Shown: positions 1 through 7,976, numbered from the stretch's first letter. The stretch: DNA of 22,542 bases from Oscillospiraceae bacterium (GCA_020025715.1 JAHHRQ010000028.1:1-22542); one strand, 5' to 3'. Notes: a model not told the origin generated them from the letters alone. Made by a program: numbers and translations.

Positions 1-2
1 GT

Positions 3-107
3 CTCTCAGGTATGCGAGAAATCGTCACAAGGTACGGCGGCTTTTTGGAAACTGCTTCCACAGGTAATAAGTTTGAGTTATTGATAAGTATTCCATTACA
101 ACCGTAA
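3..107 (+). CDS. Sensor histidine kinase, C-terminal end only (partial)
   Basis: The frame starting at base 3 is open from the window edge to a TAA at 105-107, giving 34 residues. They read LSGMREIVTRYGG followed by a stretch ending FELLISIPLQP. This is the usual end of a GHKL ATPase domain: the G2-box helix (GLxxMREIVxxYGG) and the last beta strand ending in IP. In such kinases this part closes the ATP-binding fold. The sensor region and the H-box lie outside the window, so the subfamily (for example AgrC/LytS-like) cannot be told. It runs toward the minus-strand transport block and is followed by a plus-strand terminator at 291-325. The identification rests on a short motif, but the pattern is characteristic. 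Confidence 0.7.
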   Translation, partial: LSGMREIVTRYGGFLETASTGNKFELLISIPLQP

Positions 108-290
108 AATGCAGGTCACACAAACACTATGGAATAGCTGAGAACACTTTCATGAAAATGATTTTTCAGTAAAATCTCTTGCTCTGCGGAACAACACGAG
201 AAACTTGGTGAGCAGTGCTGTGGCTCAAGACTCGCAGCGCTGCTGTGAAGGGACTAAAAAATCAGAAAAAAGTTTTATGAACTGTAAGTG
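108..290 (+). other. Unassigned stretch with a stem-loop
   Basis: No convincing gene lies between the kinase end and the terminator at 291. A 10-bp stem with one G-U pair forms between 211-220 and 235-244, with a 14-nt loop. An open but start-less frame of about 50 codons ends just before 293. It may be an untranslated 3' region, a small RNA ending at the 291-325 terminator, or a gene remnant. I do not recognise an RNA family here. Confidence 0.3.
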
Positions 291-325
291 AGATGCTCGT
301 CCGGATGAAGGCGAGCATCTTTTTT
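291..325 (+). terminator. Rho-independent terminator, plus strand
   Basis: A perfect 9-bp stem (291-299 with 312-320, AGATGCTCG and its complement) has a 12-nt loop and is followed by a T run to 325. The T run lies only on the plus-strand side. It terminates the histidine kinase transcript or a small RNA made from the preceding stretch. Confidence 0.8.
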
Positions 326-373
326 AGCGATAGGAACAATTTGTTTCCTTTCTGTGGTAAGGTTGCATAATAG

Positions 374-408
374 AAAAAGGGCGGCTGTGCCGCAGCACAA
401 CCGCCCTT
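374..408 (-). terminator. Rho-independent terminator of the permease/adaptor operon
   Basis: A GC-rich 12-bp stem (379-390 with 395-406, one wobble pair) has a 4-nt loop. Read on the minus strand it is followed by five T residues (374-378 on the plus strand are A). It lies about 80 bp beyond the stop of the last gene in the minus-strand operon. Confidence 0.85.
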
Positions 409-488
409 CCACAGGAATAAATCTTATATTGTATAGGGGTTCGGAATGTTTCCCTATGAAACGCCGCCAAAGGCAACGCTTTTTTAAT

Positions 489-1586
489 TTAATGTTTGTT
501 TTTGCGCTTGGCTTCTTTCTTTTCCCAGTGCTTTCTCTGACGCACACGGATAGCCTCCTGAGTGTTTTCCTTAATTCTGGGAAACACCTCGTCAGAGAGC
601 TTGTTTTTGCCTTTTCGGGCGTAGCGCACAATCACAATAATAACTACCGTTACAGGCATGATTGCGGTGAACAGACCTACAAAGAGAAGAAGCAGGCACC
701 AGTCCTCGGTGCATCTGGCAGCATTTTCCCAGTAAGGATAGCTCAGACCCATGGTCTGCATGGAGCGGCTTCCGAACTGGCCCAGAAGCTTTACAAGCCG
801 ACCGAAGCTGTAACGCTGGGAGTTTTCAATAATGTCACCGCCGCCTATCGGGAATTTTTCCTTAGCAAAGGAGGCTGCAAATCCCTTTACCGGCTCTGCC
901 ATGCACACTTCATAGCAGCTTATTGCCGCATCCTCATTGAGGGCTTTATAGGCATCGTAGGACATGTAAATTCCCATACCGCCGGTATATGCTTTCTCGC
1001 TTGCAAAATCCTGTTCACGCTCTATAACGCCGGACACAACAAAGGGCACACCGTTTACACGCATTTCCATGCCCTCAAGGTCAGTACCGCCGAAGAGCAG
1101 CCATGCAGTATCCTCGTCAAGCAGCACTCTGTCCTTCATAAGGTCCTGCTGGTAGATATAAGTTCCGCTTATGAGGCGAATGGGGTGGAAATCGAAGAAG
1201 TTTCCGCCAACGGCGGTAGCTCGAACCTCACCCTTACCCAGAGAGCTTGAAACATTTACCTTGCCGTCAGTGCTCCATGCGTCAACAAAAAGGGTATTTT
1301 CATTGTCAACATCCAGTGCCGCCTCGTGGAACTTTGTCATCATGGCGGTTCTGAACTCATACACCTGTGAAAGCTGTATCTTTTTGTCAGCGGGAAGATA
1401 GCATGAAAGCTGAGAGAACTTCATGTCGCTGTCGCCTCTCCAGCGTTCAGCCTCTTTCTGAGTTTCCAGCAGGTTTCCTATAATCCCCATGGCAATAAAC
1501 GAAGCAATGGACATCAGTGCCAAAAGCCCGCTTATTATGCCAATGAGAATCCGTTTTTTCTTTTTGGAATTCTTTTTCTTTTTCAT
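489..1586 (-). CDS. Membrane protein with MacB-type extracellular domain, no FtsX domain or ATPase
   Basis: The product has 365 residues: a very basic start (MKKKKNSKKKKR), a first membrane segment at about 12-36, an extracellular region at about 37-290, a second membrane segment at about 296-322 and a basic cytosolic tail of about 40 residues. The extracellular part resembles the MacB periplasmic core domain of ABC permeases: it includes VGGNFFDFHPIRLISGTYI, a DRVLLDEDTAWLLFG stretch and a VNGVPFVVSGVIE stretch. MacB itself has four membrane segments with an FtsX domain plus an ATPase domain; both are missing here. The start is one base after the stop of the HlyD-like gene, with no strong ribosome binding site, so translation is probably coupled. 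Together with the adaptor it may form a MacAB-like extracellular assembly, but with no motor in this window its job is unknown. Confidence 0.7.
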   Translation of the reverse strand: MKKKKNSKKKKRILIGIISGLLALMSIASFIAMGIIGNLLETQKEAERWRGDSDMKFSQLSCYLPADKKIQLSQVYEFRTAMMTKFHEAALDVDNENTLFVDAWSTDGKVNVSSSLGKGEVRATAVGGNFFDFHPIRLISGTYIYQQDLMKDRVLLDEDTAWLLFGGTDLEGMEMRVNGVPFVVSGVIEREQDFASEKAYTGGMGIYMSYDAYKALNEDAAISCYEVCMAEPVKGFAASFAKEKFPIGGGDIIENSQRYSFGRLVKLLGQFGSRSMQTMGLSYPYWENAARCTEDWCLLLLFVGLFTAIMPVTVVIIVIVRYARKGKNKLSDEVFPRIKENTQEAIRVRQRKHWEKKEAKRKNKH

Positions 1587-1587
1587 A

Positions 1588-3243
1588 TCAGGAATCAGCC
1601 ATTCTCACCTGATCGCCGGATTTAACAGGGGCGTTACTGGTAGTAATAACATAATCGCCCCATCCAAAGTCACCGGTTACGGCGGAGTTTACATCGTCAG
1701 CTGCCAGAACCTCAACTGCTACACGTCTTGCAATATAGCGGTTGCCGAGGGGAGAGTTCTTGGCTTCGATTTTCAGCACGAAGTTGCCGTTTGTATCGTT
1801 TCTGATTGCGCTGTTGGGAACAATGGTGTCGTAGTTTGCACTCTTCTGGCCAACGGAAAGGCTGATTTCCGCACCGGCGGTCACATCACCCTCAAGGTCG
1901 AAGGTCAGAAGCTTGTTTGTCTGGGGGTTCTTGGGGTCAACCTTAATGGTGCTGAGAGTTGCCACAATCTCATTGCCCCAGTAGTAGTTGGAAACAGTAC
2001 CGGAATCGCCGGGGCGAAGCCGTCTTGCCTGATCGTTGGTTACAGAGAAAGACAGGGTGTAGCCCATGTCGGGAACTTCAATGGTGCACAGCAGATCGTC
2101 TTTAAGCTTGGTGTCGCCGGCGGTGCAGTCAATGGTCTGAATGGTACCGGAAACCTTGGCGGTAATTTCGTTTTCCTCACCGCCGGAAAGCTCTTTCACC
2201 TTCTGGCGCTGTACATCTATCTGGTATGCAAGATCGCTTAAATCGATAGAAGACATCTGGGCTGCCTTTTCATCGGCTGCTATCTTTTCTTCCAGAGCCA
2301 TCTCAAGGGCAAGGAGATTATCTTCTGCTTCTTCAAGAGCTTTTTTAGCTGCCTTAACTTCCTCAGGCTCAGAACCGCTCATTGCAAGGAGACTGTCATA
2401 TTTTTCCTTGCATCTATCGTAGTTGTCCTGATACAGCTTTATATTCCCCTCATTGTAAACCTGAAGCTGTTTAAGGTCTGCATCGGCTTTTTCATATTCA
2501 AGTCTTGCAGCCTTTTCTTCCTCTGTTTCAGGGAAAACAGGCGGCTGGGTCGGTTCAGTATTATAAGTGAGGAAATCGGCTGAGGCCGCTGCCGCCTTAC
2601 TATTTTTCTTAATTTCCTGCCATGCATTGAACTTTTCATCTACTATTGCCTGTAAAGCAAGTTCTTCCTTTGAAGCTGCTTCTTTTTCATCATCAAGAGC
2701 ACGTTTTGCTTCCTGCATGTTCTGTTTTGCTTCTGCAAGAGCAGTGGAACTCACAATACCGTTACCGGAGTTTCTGTCAACAGCATTGTCATAATCTTCC
2801 TGTGCCTCATCCACCGCCTGTTCGGCTCTCTCAATCTTTTTCTCGTCCAGAGTGTAGTCGGTTTGTGTGGCAGAGATTGCCGCTTTCTGATAGCTGGTCT
2901 GGAGCTGGCGGAGAGTGGACTGGGCAGCTTCAAGCTCGGTGCTGTCTCCCGCACCCAGTACGAAAAGCACGTCACCGGCCTGAACTTCCTGTCCTACCTT
3001 TACCATTACCGCACGGATTTCTCTTGTCTGGTCGGCCTTTACCTGATGACTGCCGTTTGCAGCAACGGTGCCGGTACCGCGAACCTTGGCGGTAATGGGG
3101 CCGCTCTGCACGTTCTGAGTTGCAACCTCAGGCAGAGTGCGGTTCATAATAGTATTTGAGAAGAAGGTGAGAACAAGAAGCACCAGCAGGAATATAATTG
3201 CGGCGTTCTTAACCCACTCTCTGTTTTTCGGTTTAAATTCCAT
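1588..3243 (-). CDS. HlyD/MacA-like membrane fusion (adaptor) protein with long coiled coil
   Basis: The 551-residue product has one N-terminal membrane segment (about 13-33). The first half of a biotinyl-lipoyl-like domain follows (about 50-95, with VRGTGTVAANG and VKVGQEVQAGDVLFVLG), then a very long charged alpha-helical region (about 97-355), then the second lipoyl half (about 358-395, EITAKVSGTIQTI) and beta-barrel/membrane-proximal domains to the end. This is the layout of periplasmic adaptor subunits of efflux pumps, used in Gram-positive bacteria with MacB/YknZ-type permeases. The roughly 260-residue hairpin is longer than in typical MacA-like proteins. A ribosome binding site (AGGGAG) precedes the ATG. 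The gene starts 25 bp after the second sugar permease and is followed directly by the MacB-type protein, so importer and exporter-like parts are co-transcribed. The substrate is unknown. Confidence 0.85.
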   Translation of the reverse strand: MEFKPKNREWVKNAAIIFLLVLLVLTFFSNTIMNRTLPEVATQNVQSGPITAKVRGTGTVAANGSHQVKADQTREIRAVMVKVGQEVQAGDVLFVLGAGDSTELEAAQSTLRQLQTSYQKAAISATQTDYTLDEKKIERAEQAVDEAQEDYDNAVDRNSGNGIVSSTALAEAKQNMQEAKRALDDEKEAASKEELALQAIVDEKFNAWQEIKKNSKAAAASADFLTYNTEPTQPPVFPETEEEKAARLEYEKADADLKQLQVYNEGNIKLYQDNYDRCKEKYDSLLAMSGSEPEEVKAAKKALEEAEDNLLALEMALEEKIAADEKAAQMSSIDLSDLAYQIDVQRQKVKELSGGEENEITAKVSGTIQTIDCTAGDTKLKDDLLCTIEVPDMGYTLSFSVTNDQARRLRPGDSGTVSNYYWGNEIVATLSTIKVDPKNPQTNKLLTFDLEGDVTAGAEISLSVGQKSANYDTIVPNSAIRNDTNGNFVLKIEAKNSPLGNRYIARRVAVEVLAADDVNSAVTGDFGWGDYVITTSNAPVKSGDQVRMADS

Positions 3244-3268
3244 GTTTTTTCTCCCTTCAAACTGCTTT

Positions 3269-4144
3269 TTAGCCCTTCACACTGCCGGAGTTTGCTATTC
3301 CCTCTACAAGATATTCCTCGCCGTGGAGGAAGAGGAGCAGCGAAGGCACCATGTATATTGTGGCCATTGCAAAGGCAAGGCCGATTTCTCCCGCGTTTAT
3401 GCTGGAGAGGAAAACGGAAAGGGGCTGGGAGTCCGCATCCTGCAAAAGGATAAGCGGCTGTTCAACCATATTCCAGTAGTCTATAAACACAAGAATTGTA
3501 ATAGAATACAGCGCCGAGCGGCACTGGGGCAGGCACACTTTAGTGAAAATCTGCCACTCACCCGCTCCGTCCATTTTTGCAGCTTCAATCAGCGAATAGG
3601 GAATTCGCCGCATGAACTTTGTAAGCAGGAACACCGAGAACGGGGCAAACATACCCGGCAGAATAATTGACCAGCGGGTATTTAATATTCCCAGCCATTT
3701 ACTCACAAGGTAGTTAGGAACCAGCGTTACCTGATAGGGCATGAGCATTAAGATAACATAGAAAAAGAAAATTCCGCTTCTTATCTTTCCGCGCCATCTG
3801 GTAAAGCTGTAAGCTGCAATGGATGCCACCACGACCTGAAAAATCACTATGGGAACCACAAGAATAATGCTGTTCCAGAATTTAAGCAGGTATTCAGGTG
3901 ATTTAATAAGGCCGTTTATATACTGGGAAAAGGTGACCTTATCGGGAATGAATTTAAGGTTTACGGTCTCAGACACATAGCCGCCGGTAGTGGTGGAAAA
4001 AATCATGCCGTAGTTGGAGTTGATTTCACTCTCCGACATAAAGGAGTTCGTAATAGTTAAAACCGTGGGCAGTAAGAACGCAATGGCAAACAGTGCACAC
4101 AGCACAAACATTGCACCGCGGCCGAAATAATGCTTCTTTTTCAT
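3269..4144 (-). CDS. Carbohydrate ABC transporter permease, MalG/LacG type
   Basis: This 291-residue integral membrane protein has about six membrane segments. It carries the EAA loop that contacts the ATPase, near residues 190-215: EAAKMDGAGEWQIFTKVCLP, with the conserved EAA, G and LP residues. This assigns it to the inner-membrane permeases of family 1 sugar importers (MalG-like). Its start overlaps the stop of the upstream permease gene by four bases (ATGA), as expected for two subunits of one channel. Like many Firmicutes sugar importers, the operon has no ATPase gene, so a shared MsmX-like ATPase encoded elsewhere is likely. The sugar cannot be told from sequence. Confidence 0.92.
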   Translation of the reverse strand: MKKKHYFGRGAMFVLCALFAIAFLLPTVLTITNSFMSESEINSNYGMIFSTTTGGYVSETVNLKFIPDKVTFSQYINGLIKSPEYLLKFWNSIILVVPIVIFQVVVASIAAYSFTRWRGKIRSGIFFFYVILMLMPYQVTLVPNYLVSKWLGILNTRWSIILPGMFAPFSVFLLTKFMRRIPYSLIEAAKMDGAGEWQIFTKVCLPQCRSALYSITILVFIDYWNMVEQPLILLQDADSQPLSVFLSSINAGEIGLAFAMATIYMVPSLLLFLHGEEYLVEGIANSGSVKG

Positions 4145-5037
4145 CCCTCCACATCCTTTCCGAACCAGTCCTCAGCTTTAAACAGCAGGGCAATAATAAC
4201 AACCATTACCAGTGCCATAACCACCGCCGCTGCGGAAAGTTTCTGATAGTCAAGGGATTTAAAGGTATTGTTCATAAAGTGCTGCAGCATATACAGCTTT
4301 TCATAGGGGTAATCTCCCGTGAGCAGATAGACTTCGCGGAAAACCTTAAATGAATTTATAAGAGAAAGAATGGTTACAAAAAGCACGGTTGGGGACAGAT
4401 AACGGAGCTTAATGGCAAAGAACTTATAAAGCTCCGATGCGCCTTCAACGTCCGCCACTTCAAGCAGCTCTTTGGGGATATTTGCAAGACCCGCCATGAA
4501 CAAAATCATGTTGTAGCCCAGATTCTTCCATAGGAACAATATAAGCACAACCACCTGACAGTAATCCGATTGCAGCCAGTCGATTTTATCCGCGCCGAAT
4601 ATCATCAGAAATTCGTTCACCGTGCCGTTATAGTTAAACAGCACCTGCCAGATTAAAACCACCGACGCCACCGGCACCATCATCGGGCTTAAAAAGAAGG
4701 TGCGGAACTGGGATTTAAGGGGTATTCTCGCCTCCAGCATCAGCGCCAGAACTATTGCCAGGATAACCGCCAGCGGAACCGCCATGAGCGAGAAAGTCAG
4801 AGTGTTTTTCGCCGCCATCAGAAACGCCGAGTTCTTAAACAGCTTTATAAAGTTATCTAAGAACACAAAGTTTCTTGACCCTACACCGTCAATCAGAGAG
4901 TAGTAAACCACAACTCCGAACGGCACTATGAAGAACACTCCCACACCTATTAAGCTGGGTGATAAAAAGCACAGGCTTTTGCCTATATCCTTCATTCTAT
5001 CTTTTGTTTTTTTTCGCTTTTGCATATCAATTACCAT
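4141..5037 (-). CDS. Carbohydrate ABC transporter permease, MalF/UgpA type
   Basis: The product has 298 residues and about six membrane segments, and belongs to the MalF/LacF/UgpA class. Its EAA loop is recognisable but degenerate: EVADVEGASELYKFFAIKL followed by RYLSPT, where family members usually have EAA-x-x-DGA and LP-x-L-x-PT. It pairs with the MalG-type subunit encoded next. The start is uncertain: ATG at 5037 (MVIDMQKRKK) or the ATG four codons later at 5025. Neither has a strong ribosome binding site, and the predicted mRNA start leaves a leader of only about 20-35 nt. It is the first gene of its own transcription unit, behind a good promoter and a set of TTAAGA-like repeats. Confidence 0.9.
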   Translation of the reverse strand: MVIDMQKRKKTKDRMKDIGKSLCFLSPSLIGVGVFFIVPFGVVVYYSLIDGVGSRNFVFLDNFIKLFKNSAFLMAAKNTLTFSLMAVPLAVILAIVLALMLEARIPLKSQFRTFFLSPMMVPVASVVLIWQVLFNYNGTVNEFLMIFGADKIDWLQSDYCQVVVLILFLWKNLGYNMILFMAGLANIPKELLEVADVEGASELYKFFAIKLRYLSPTVLFVTILSLINSFKVFREVYLLTGDYPYEKLYMLQHFMNNTFKSLDYQKLSAAAVVMALVMVVIIALLFKAEDWFGKDVEG

Positions 5038-5065
5038 CTCTACTATATTGTGTCAATTCTTGAAT

Positions 5066-5094
5066 ATTTTACTACACTTTAATGTGCGTTGCAA
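5066..5094 (-). promoter_or_regulatory. SigmaA-type promoter of the permease/adaptor operon
   Basis: On the minus strand, TTGCAA (5089-5094) and TAAAAT (5066-5071) are separated by exactly 17 bp. Transcription would start near 5059, about 20 nt before the first possible start codon. The upstream gene has its own terminator, so the permeases need this promoter. Confidence 0.65.
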
Positions 5095-5108
5095 TAAGCT
5101 ATACCCCT

Positions 5109-5134
5109 AATTAAGAATTCTTAATAAATCTAAA
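5109..5134 (-). promoter_or_regulatory. Three TTAAGA-like half-sites at 10-bp spacing (putative response-regulator operator)
   Basis: Read on the minus strand, TTTAGA (5129-5134), TTAAGA (5119-5124) and TTAATT (5109-5114) follow each other at a 10-bp period, ending 14 bp upstream of the -35 box. The core also forms the palindrome TTAAGAATTCTTAA (5111-5124). The same hexamer occurs four times upstream of the response regulator gene. Direct repeats one helical turn apart are typical of OmpR/PhoB-family regulators. Confidence 0.5.
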
Positions 5135-5141
5135 GAACTTT

Positions 5142-5173
5142 ATAAACGGGCGGAATTTCTCCCGCCCGTTTAT
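5142..5173 (-). terminator. Hairpin terminator after the second solute-binding protein gene
   Basis: A perfect 12-bp stem (5142-5153 with 5162-5173) has an 8-nt loop and lies 8 bp beyond the stop codon of the lipoprotein gene. The downstream T content on the minus strand is modest, so termination may be incomplete. Confidence 0.65.
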
Positions 5174-5180
5174 TATGGCA

Positions 5181-7640
5181 TTATTTCTGCTCGTTTACAT
5201 AGATATTAACCTTGCTCTGAATCATTTTTGCCGCTTCTTCGGCGCTCTTCTGACCGGCAAAGTAAGGCGCAAGCTCCTCTTTCACAATTTTTATTATAGC
5301 GCTGTTGTCATTCTCAACTACTCCGCCCTCACCGATAAGGGAGCGTAAAAGCTCTGCCTGTTCTTCGGTCATCTCATAAATTGGAATCTGGGTACAGTCG
5401 GGAGTAAAGTAGAAGTCTGAGGCTTCCTGTATTTTCTCACCGTTTTCGTCAAGAATGTATTCACCGTTTTCGTCAGTTGCATAAAGAGGTTCCATTGCCT
5501 GAGCTATCTGTTTTTCAAGAAGATTATTATTGGTGGGAATGCTCCAGCTATCGCTCTGTATCTCCGGTGTGAGAAGAGTTCTTATAAATGACCATGCCCC
5601 GTCCTTGTTTTCGCAGACTTTAGTCATGGCAAGACCGCTTTCTGCGTATATAAGCTTATTGTTGCCGCTGATGCTGGGGAAACCTATATAGCTTATATTC
5701 TGTGCGTCTGCGTTACGCTGAAAATCCATGACCTTAAAGGCAGGGATAGAATAAATTCTGGCGGTTTCAAGAAGCTGCATTCCCCTTGAGAATGCCTTGT
5801 TGTCTTCTTCCGTGAACTCATGGTTCATTAACTCCTCATCCGTGGGGAAAAGCATCAGATATTCAAGGAACTGGGTAAATTCAGGTCTTTCAAAGTTACA
5901 CTCTCCGGTTTCCCAGTTCACATAGCTGTCCATATCCAGCATGAGGGAGTTTTCCAATATTTCTTCTCTTGTCATGTGCCAGCCCATAGGCTTGCAGCCC
6001 TCAGGCATACCGGATAGAACCTCGCAGAATTTTGCGTAATCCCACTTCTCTCCGTCCCCTACAATAGAGCTTGCTCCGATAGCCGTATATACGTAGAAGC
6101 CGGAAAATACCCGGTAAAGCTTACCGTCAATTTCCATTGCCCTGAGTGCGCCGGGAACGATATCATCCTTGCTTAATTCTCCGTCCTTTTCAAGCCACGG
6201 ATTCATATCTTCCAGTATTCCTTTTGCAGCAAGCTGCTTAAAGGGCATGAACTGGAGATTTATAATGTCCGGAATATCACCTGCCACAAGAGCGGTGAGG
6301 AATTTGGTTCTGCTCTGTTCAAAGAAGTCAACCGAAGAGGGGTTGCACATATCCATAAGCGCCGAATCATCGGAATAATTTATTACCTTAATTCTGTACT
6401 TGTCGCTGCTTCGGTTGAACTTTAAAACCGCATTTTCAAGCTCTGCCCCGAAGGTCAGGGTACCTAAGGTAAGCTGCTGCTTGTGGGGTACTTCTTCCCA
6501 GCTCTTTTTGCTGATAATTATTATCTCGCTGTCAACCGGCTTATTGGTGCAGTACTGAGAGGTTAAAAGCATAATGTCGCCGTTATCATTTACATAAATA
6601 TCACTGCCGCCCATAACTGCGGAAAGGTCGCAGTCTATCCAGCTGAAAAGCCGCTCAGTGCTTTCACTGCCGATCTTAAAGCCGTAGAAGCCGGAACCGT
6701 TATCAAAATAGAAATCGTAATCACCGCCGCCGGGTATGGGATTATAGTAGTTTCCCTCGGGCATTACTATCGCCTCGCCCAGAGCGCCGTTTACAGTATC
6801 CAGCTTTCTGTAAACGCCGTTGGTGGAATCACCCTCCATTATATTTACAATAATGCTGCCGTCCCGCATCTGGATAAGGCTGGAGAAATAGCTGTCTGAT
6901 GAAACAACGGTGCTTAAAGTTCCGTCAGGGGAAATCATGCCTATTTTATAGTCACCGTTATAGTAAATATTGCCGTTTTCATCGGCTGCAATCTGATATA
7001 TAGGAATATACTCGCCGTCGTTTTTTACCTCGCAGCTGCCCAGATCCTTACCGTTGCTGTCTATATGTCTGTAAAAGCACTTGTCACCGCTTACAGAATT
7101 TTCCGAATAGGTTAAATAGTCGTTTTCTCTTGTGACACCTTCCGGGCCGTTATAGTATTCATAATGCATATCTTCAAGGAGCACGAATGTTCCGTCACTA
7201 AGCGGACAGATGCTGGAAAGGTTGGTGCTGCAAATATATTCCGGCATATCGGCAAATTCGGTGCTTTCCATGGGCACGAAATCGGTAAGCTGCCTCATAT
7301 TGCCCTCAAAATCCACAAACACCAAAACCGCTTCTGTGCTGTAAACTCCGCAGTAATTTGCCGCAGCACCGTCGGGAGTAGGCTCATGGCCTAAGCAGAA
7401 TACTCCTTCGGGGGTAAAGCCCAAAGCTCTCAGGCCGTACAGGGCGCTGTCCTTAACGGTGCGAAATTCCGATGTGTATAAAAAATCGGGGTGGTTTCCG
7501 TCATCGGGTGCAGCAGCGGGAGCAGCATCCGCCGGTGTATCCGCAGGCTTCTCCTCCGGCTTTTTTCCGCAGGCTGCAAGACTTAACAGTAAAGTCAGTG
7601 CCAAGAGGAACGCAAAAGCTTTTTTCATTGTTTTTTTCAT
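5181..7640 (-). CDS. Solute-binding lipoprotein with N-terminal propeller-like region (paralogue 2)
   Basis: The 819-residue product has a signal peptide with lipobox LSLAAC, so Cys24 is the predicted lipid anchor. Residues about 45-380 are rich in short repeated strands with motifs such as DENGNIYYNGDY and SPDGTL, which suggests a beta-propeller-like fold. From about 385 (PHKQQLTL) onward it is a family 1 extracellular solute-binding protein, with FNRSSDKYRI, FKQLAAKGILEDMNPW and a C-terminal helix ending NIYVNEQK. Ordinary binding proteins of this class have about 400-550 residues, so this is an enlarged form. A strong ribosome binding site (AAGGAGG, 6 bp upstream) supports the start at 7640. 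It is a clear paralogue of the gene upstream and presumably delivers an oligosaccharide or similar ligand to the two permeases downstream. The fold of the N-terminal part is inference. Confidence 0.88.
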   Translation of the reverse strand: MKKTMKKAFAFLLALTLLLSLAACGKKPEEKPADTPADAAPAAAPDDGNHPDFLYTSEFRTVKDSALYGLRALGFTPEGVFCLGHEPTPDGAAANYCGVYSTEAVLVFVDFEGNMRQLTDFVPMESTEFADMPEYICSTNLSSICPLSDGTFVLLEDMHYEYYNGPEGVTRENDYLTYSENSVSGDKCFYRHIDSNGKDLGSCEVKNDGEYIPIYQIAADENGNIYYNGDYKIGMISPDGTLSTVVSSDSYFSSLIQMRDGSIIVNIMEGDSTNGVYRKLDTVNGALGEAIVMPEGNYYNPIPGGGDYDFYFDNGSGFYGFKIGSESTERLFSWIDCDLSAVMGGSDIYVNDNGDIMLLTSQYCTNKPVDSEIIIISKKSWEEVPHKQQLTLGTLTFGAELENAVLKFNRSSDKYRIKVINYSDDSALMDMCNPSSVDFFEQSRTKFLTALVAGDIPDIINLQFMPFKQLAAKGILEDMNPWLEKDGELSKDDIVPGALRAMEIDGKLYRVFSGFYVYTAIGASSIVGDGEKWDYAKFCEVLSGMPEGCKPMGWHMTREEILENSLMLDMDSYVNWETGECNFERPEFTQFLEYLMLFPTDEELMNHEFTEEDNKAFSRGMQLLETARIYSIPAFKVMDFQRNADAQNISYIGFPSISGNNKLIYAESGLAMTKVCENKDGAWSFIRTLLTPEIQSDSWSIPTNNNLLEKQIAQAMEPLYATDENGEYILDENGEKIQEASDFYFTPDCTQIPIYEMTEEQAELLRSLIGEGGVVENDNSAIIKIVKEELAPYFAGQKSAEEAAKMIQSKVNIYVNEQK

Positions 7641-7976
7641 GTTTGCCTCCTTATCTTTATTGTCTTTATATCTTTTTGGGCAGCTAAAATCTGCCCTTTA
7701 ACACATTTTGAAGGCTTTGTGGATAAGTTTCCCGCTTTCTTGGTTTTTTCAATAATTGCCCGGAAAATTCTCGATGTTTTCCACAGAATACAGCCCTTGC
7801 AGGCTGAAAAAGGTAACAGCAATCCTAAGCCAGACCGAAATAATTTTTAAAGTCTGCCCCTGTTAATTCACTATTATATTATTCCGGAAAGTTTTGGCAA
7901 AAAGGCTGATTGTTCAGCCCCTTTGCCAAAACTGTGAACGGGACGAACCCGTTCACAGTCGGAGTGAAAAGCGAGC
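7641..7976. other. Intergenic region between the two lipoprotein genes
   Basis: These 336 bp hold no gene I can support. They contain the two large hairpins listed separately (7891-7959) and a small hairpin (7678-7683 with 7691-7696) about 40 bp before the second lipoprotein start. There are also two DnaA-box-like nonamers, at 7718-7726 and 7777-7785. I found no good promoter, so the second gene probably depends on read-through from the first. Confidence 0.5.
7891..7959 (-). terminator. Two back-to-back hairpins after the first lipoprotein gene (partial terminator or mRNA-stabilising element)
   Basis: In transcription order, a perfect 12-bp stem with a 5-nt loop (7948-7959 with 7931-7942) starts 17 bp after the stop codon and is followed by only four T residues. 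A second hairpin follows at once (11-bp stem 7922-7932 with 7891-7901, plus an inner 6-bp stem 7914-7919 with 7904-7909). The two share two bases. The short T tract suggests partial termination or protection of the upstream mRNA. Confidence 0.6.

Noticed and set aside
354..1250. Long plus-strand open frame of nearly 300 codons
   Set aside because: It lies opposite the MacB-type gene, has no ribosome binding site, and its product shows no membrane or domain pattern; it is an antisense shadow of the real gene.
7718..7785. Two DnaA-box-like nonamers (TTATCCACA on the minus strand at 7718, TTTTCCACA at 7777) suggesting an origin
   Set aside because: About one such match is expected by chance in a window this size; there is no dnaA or dnaN gene, no box cluster and no AT-rich unwinding element.
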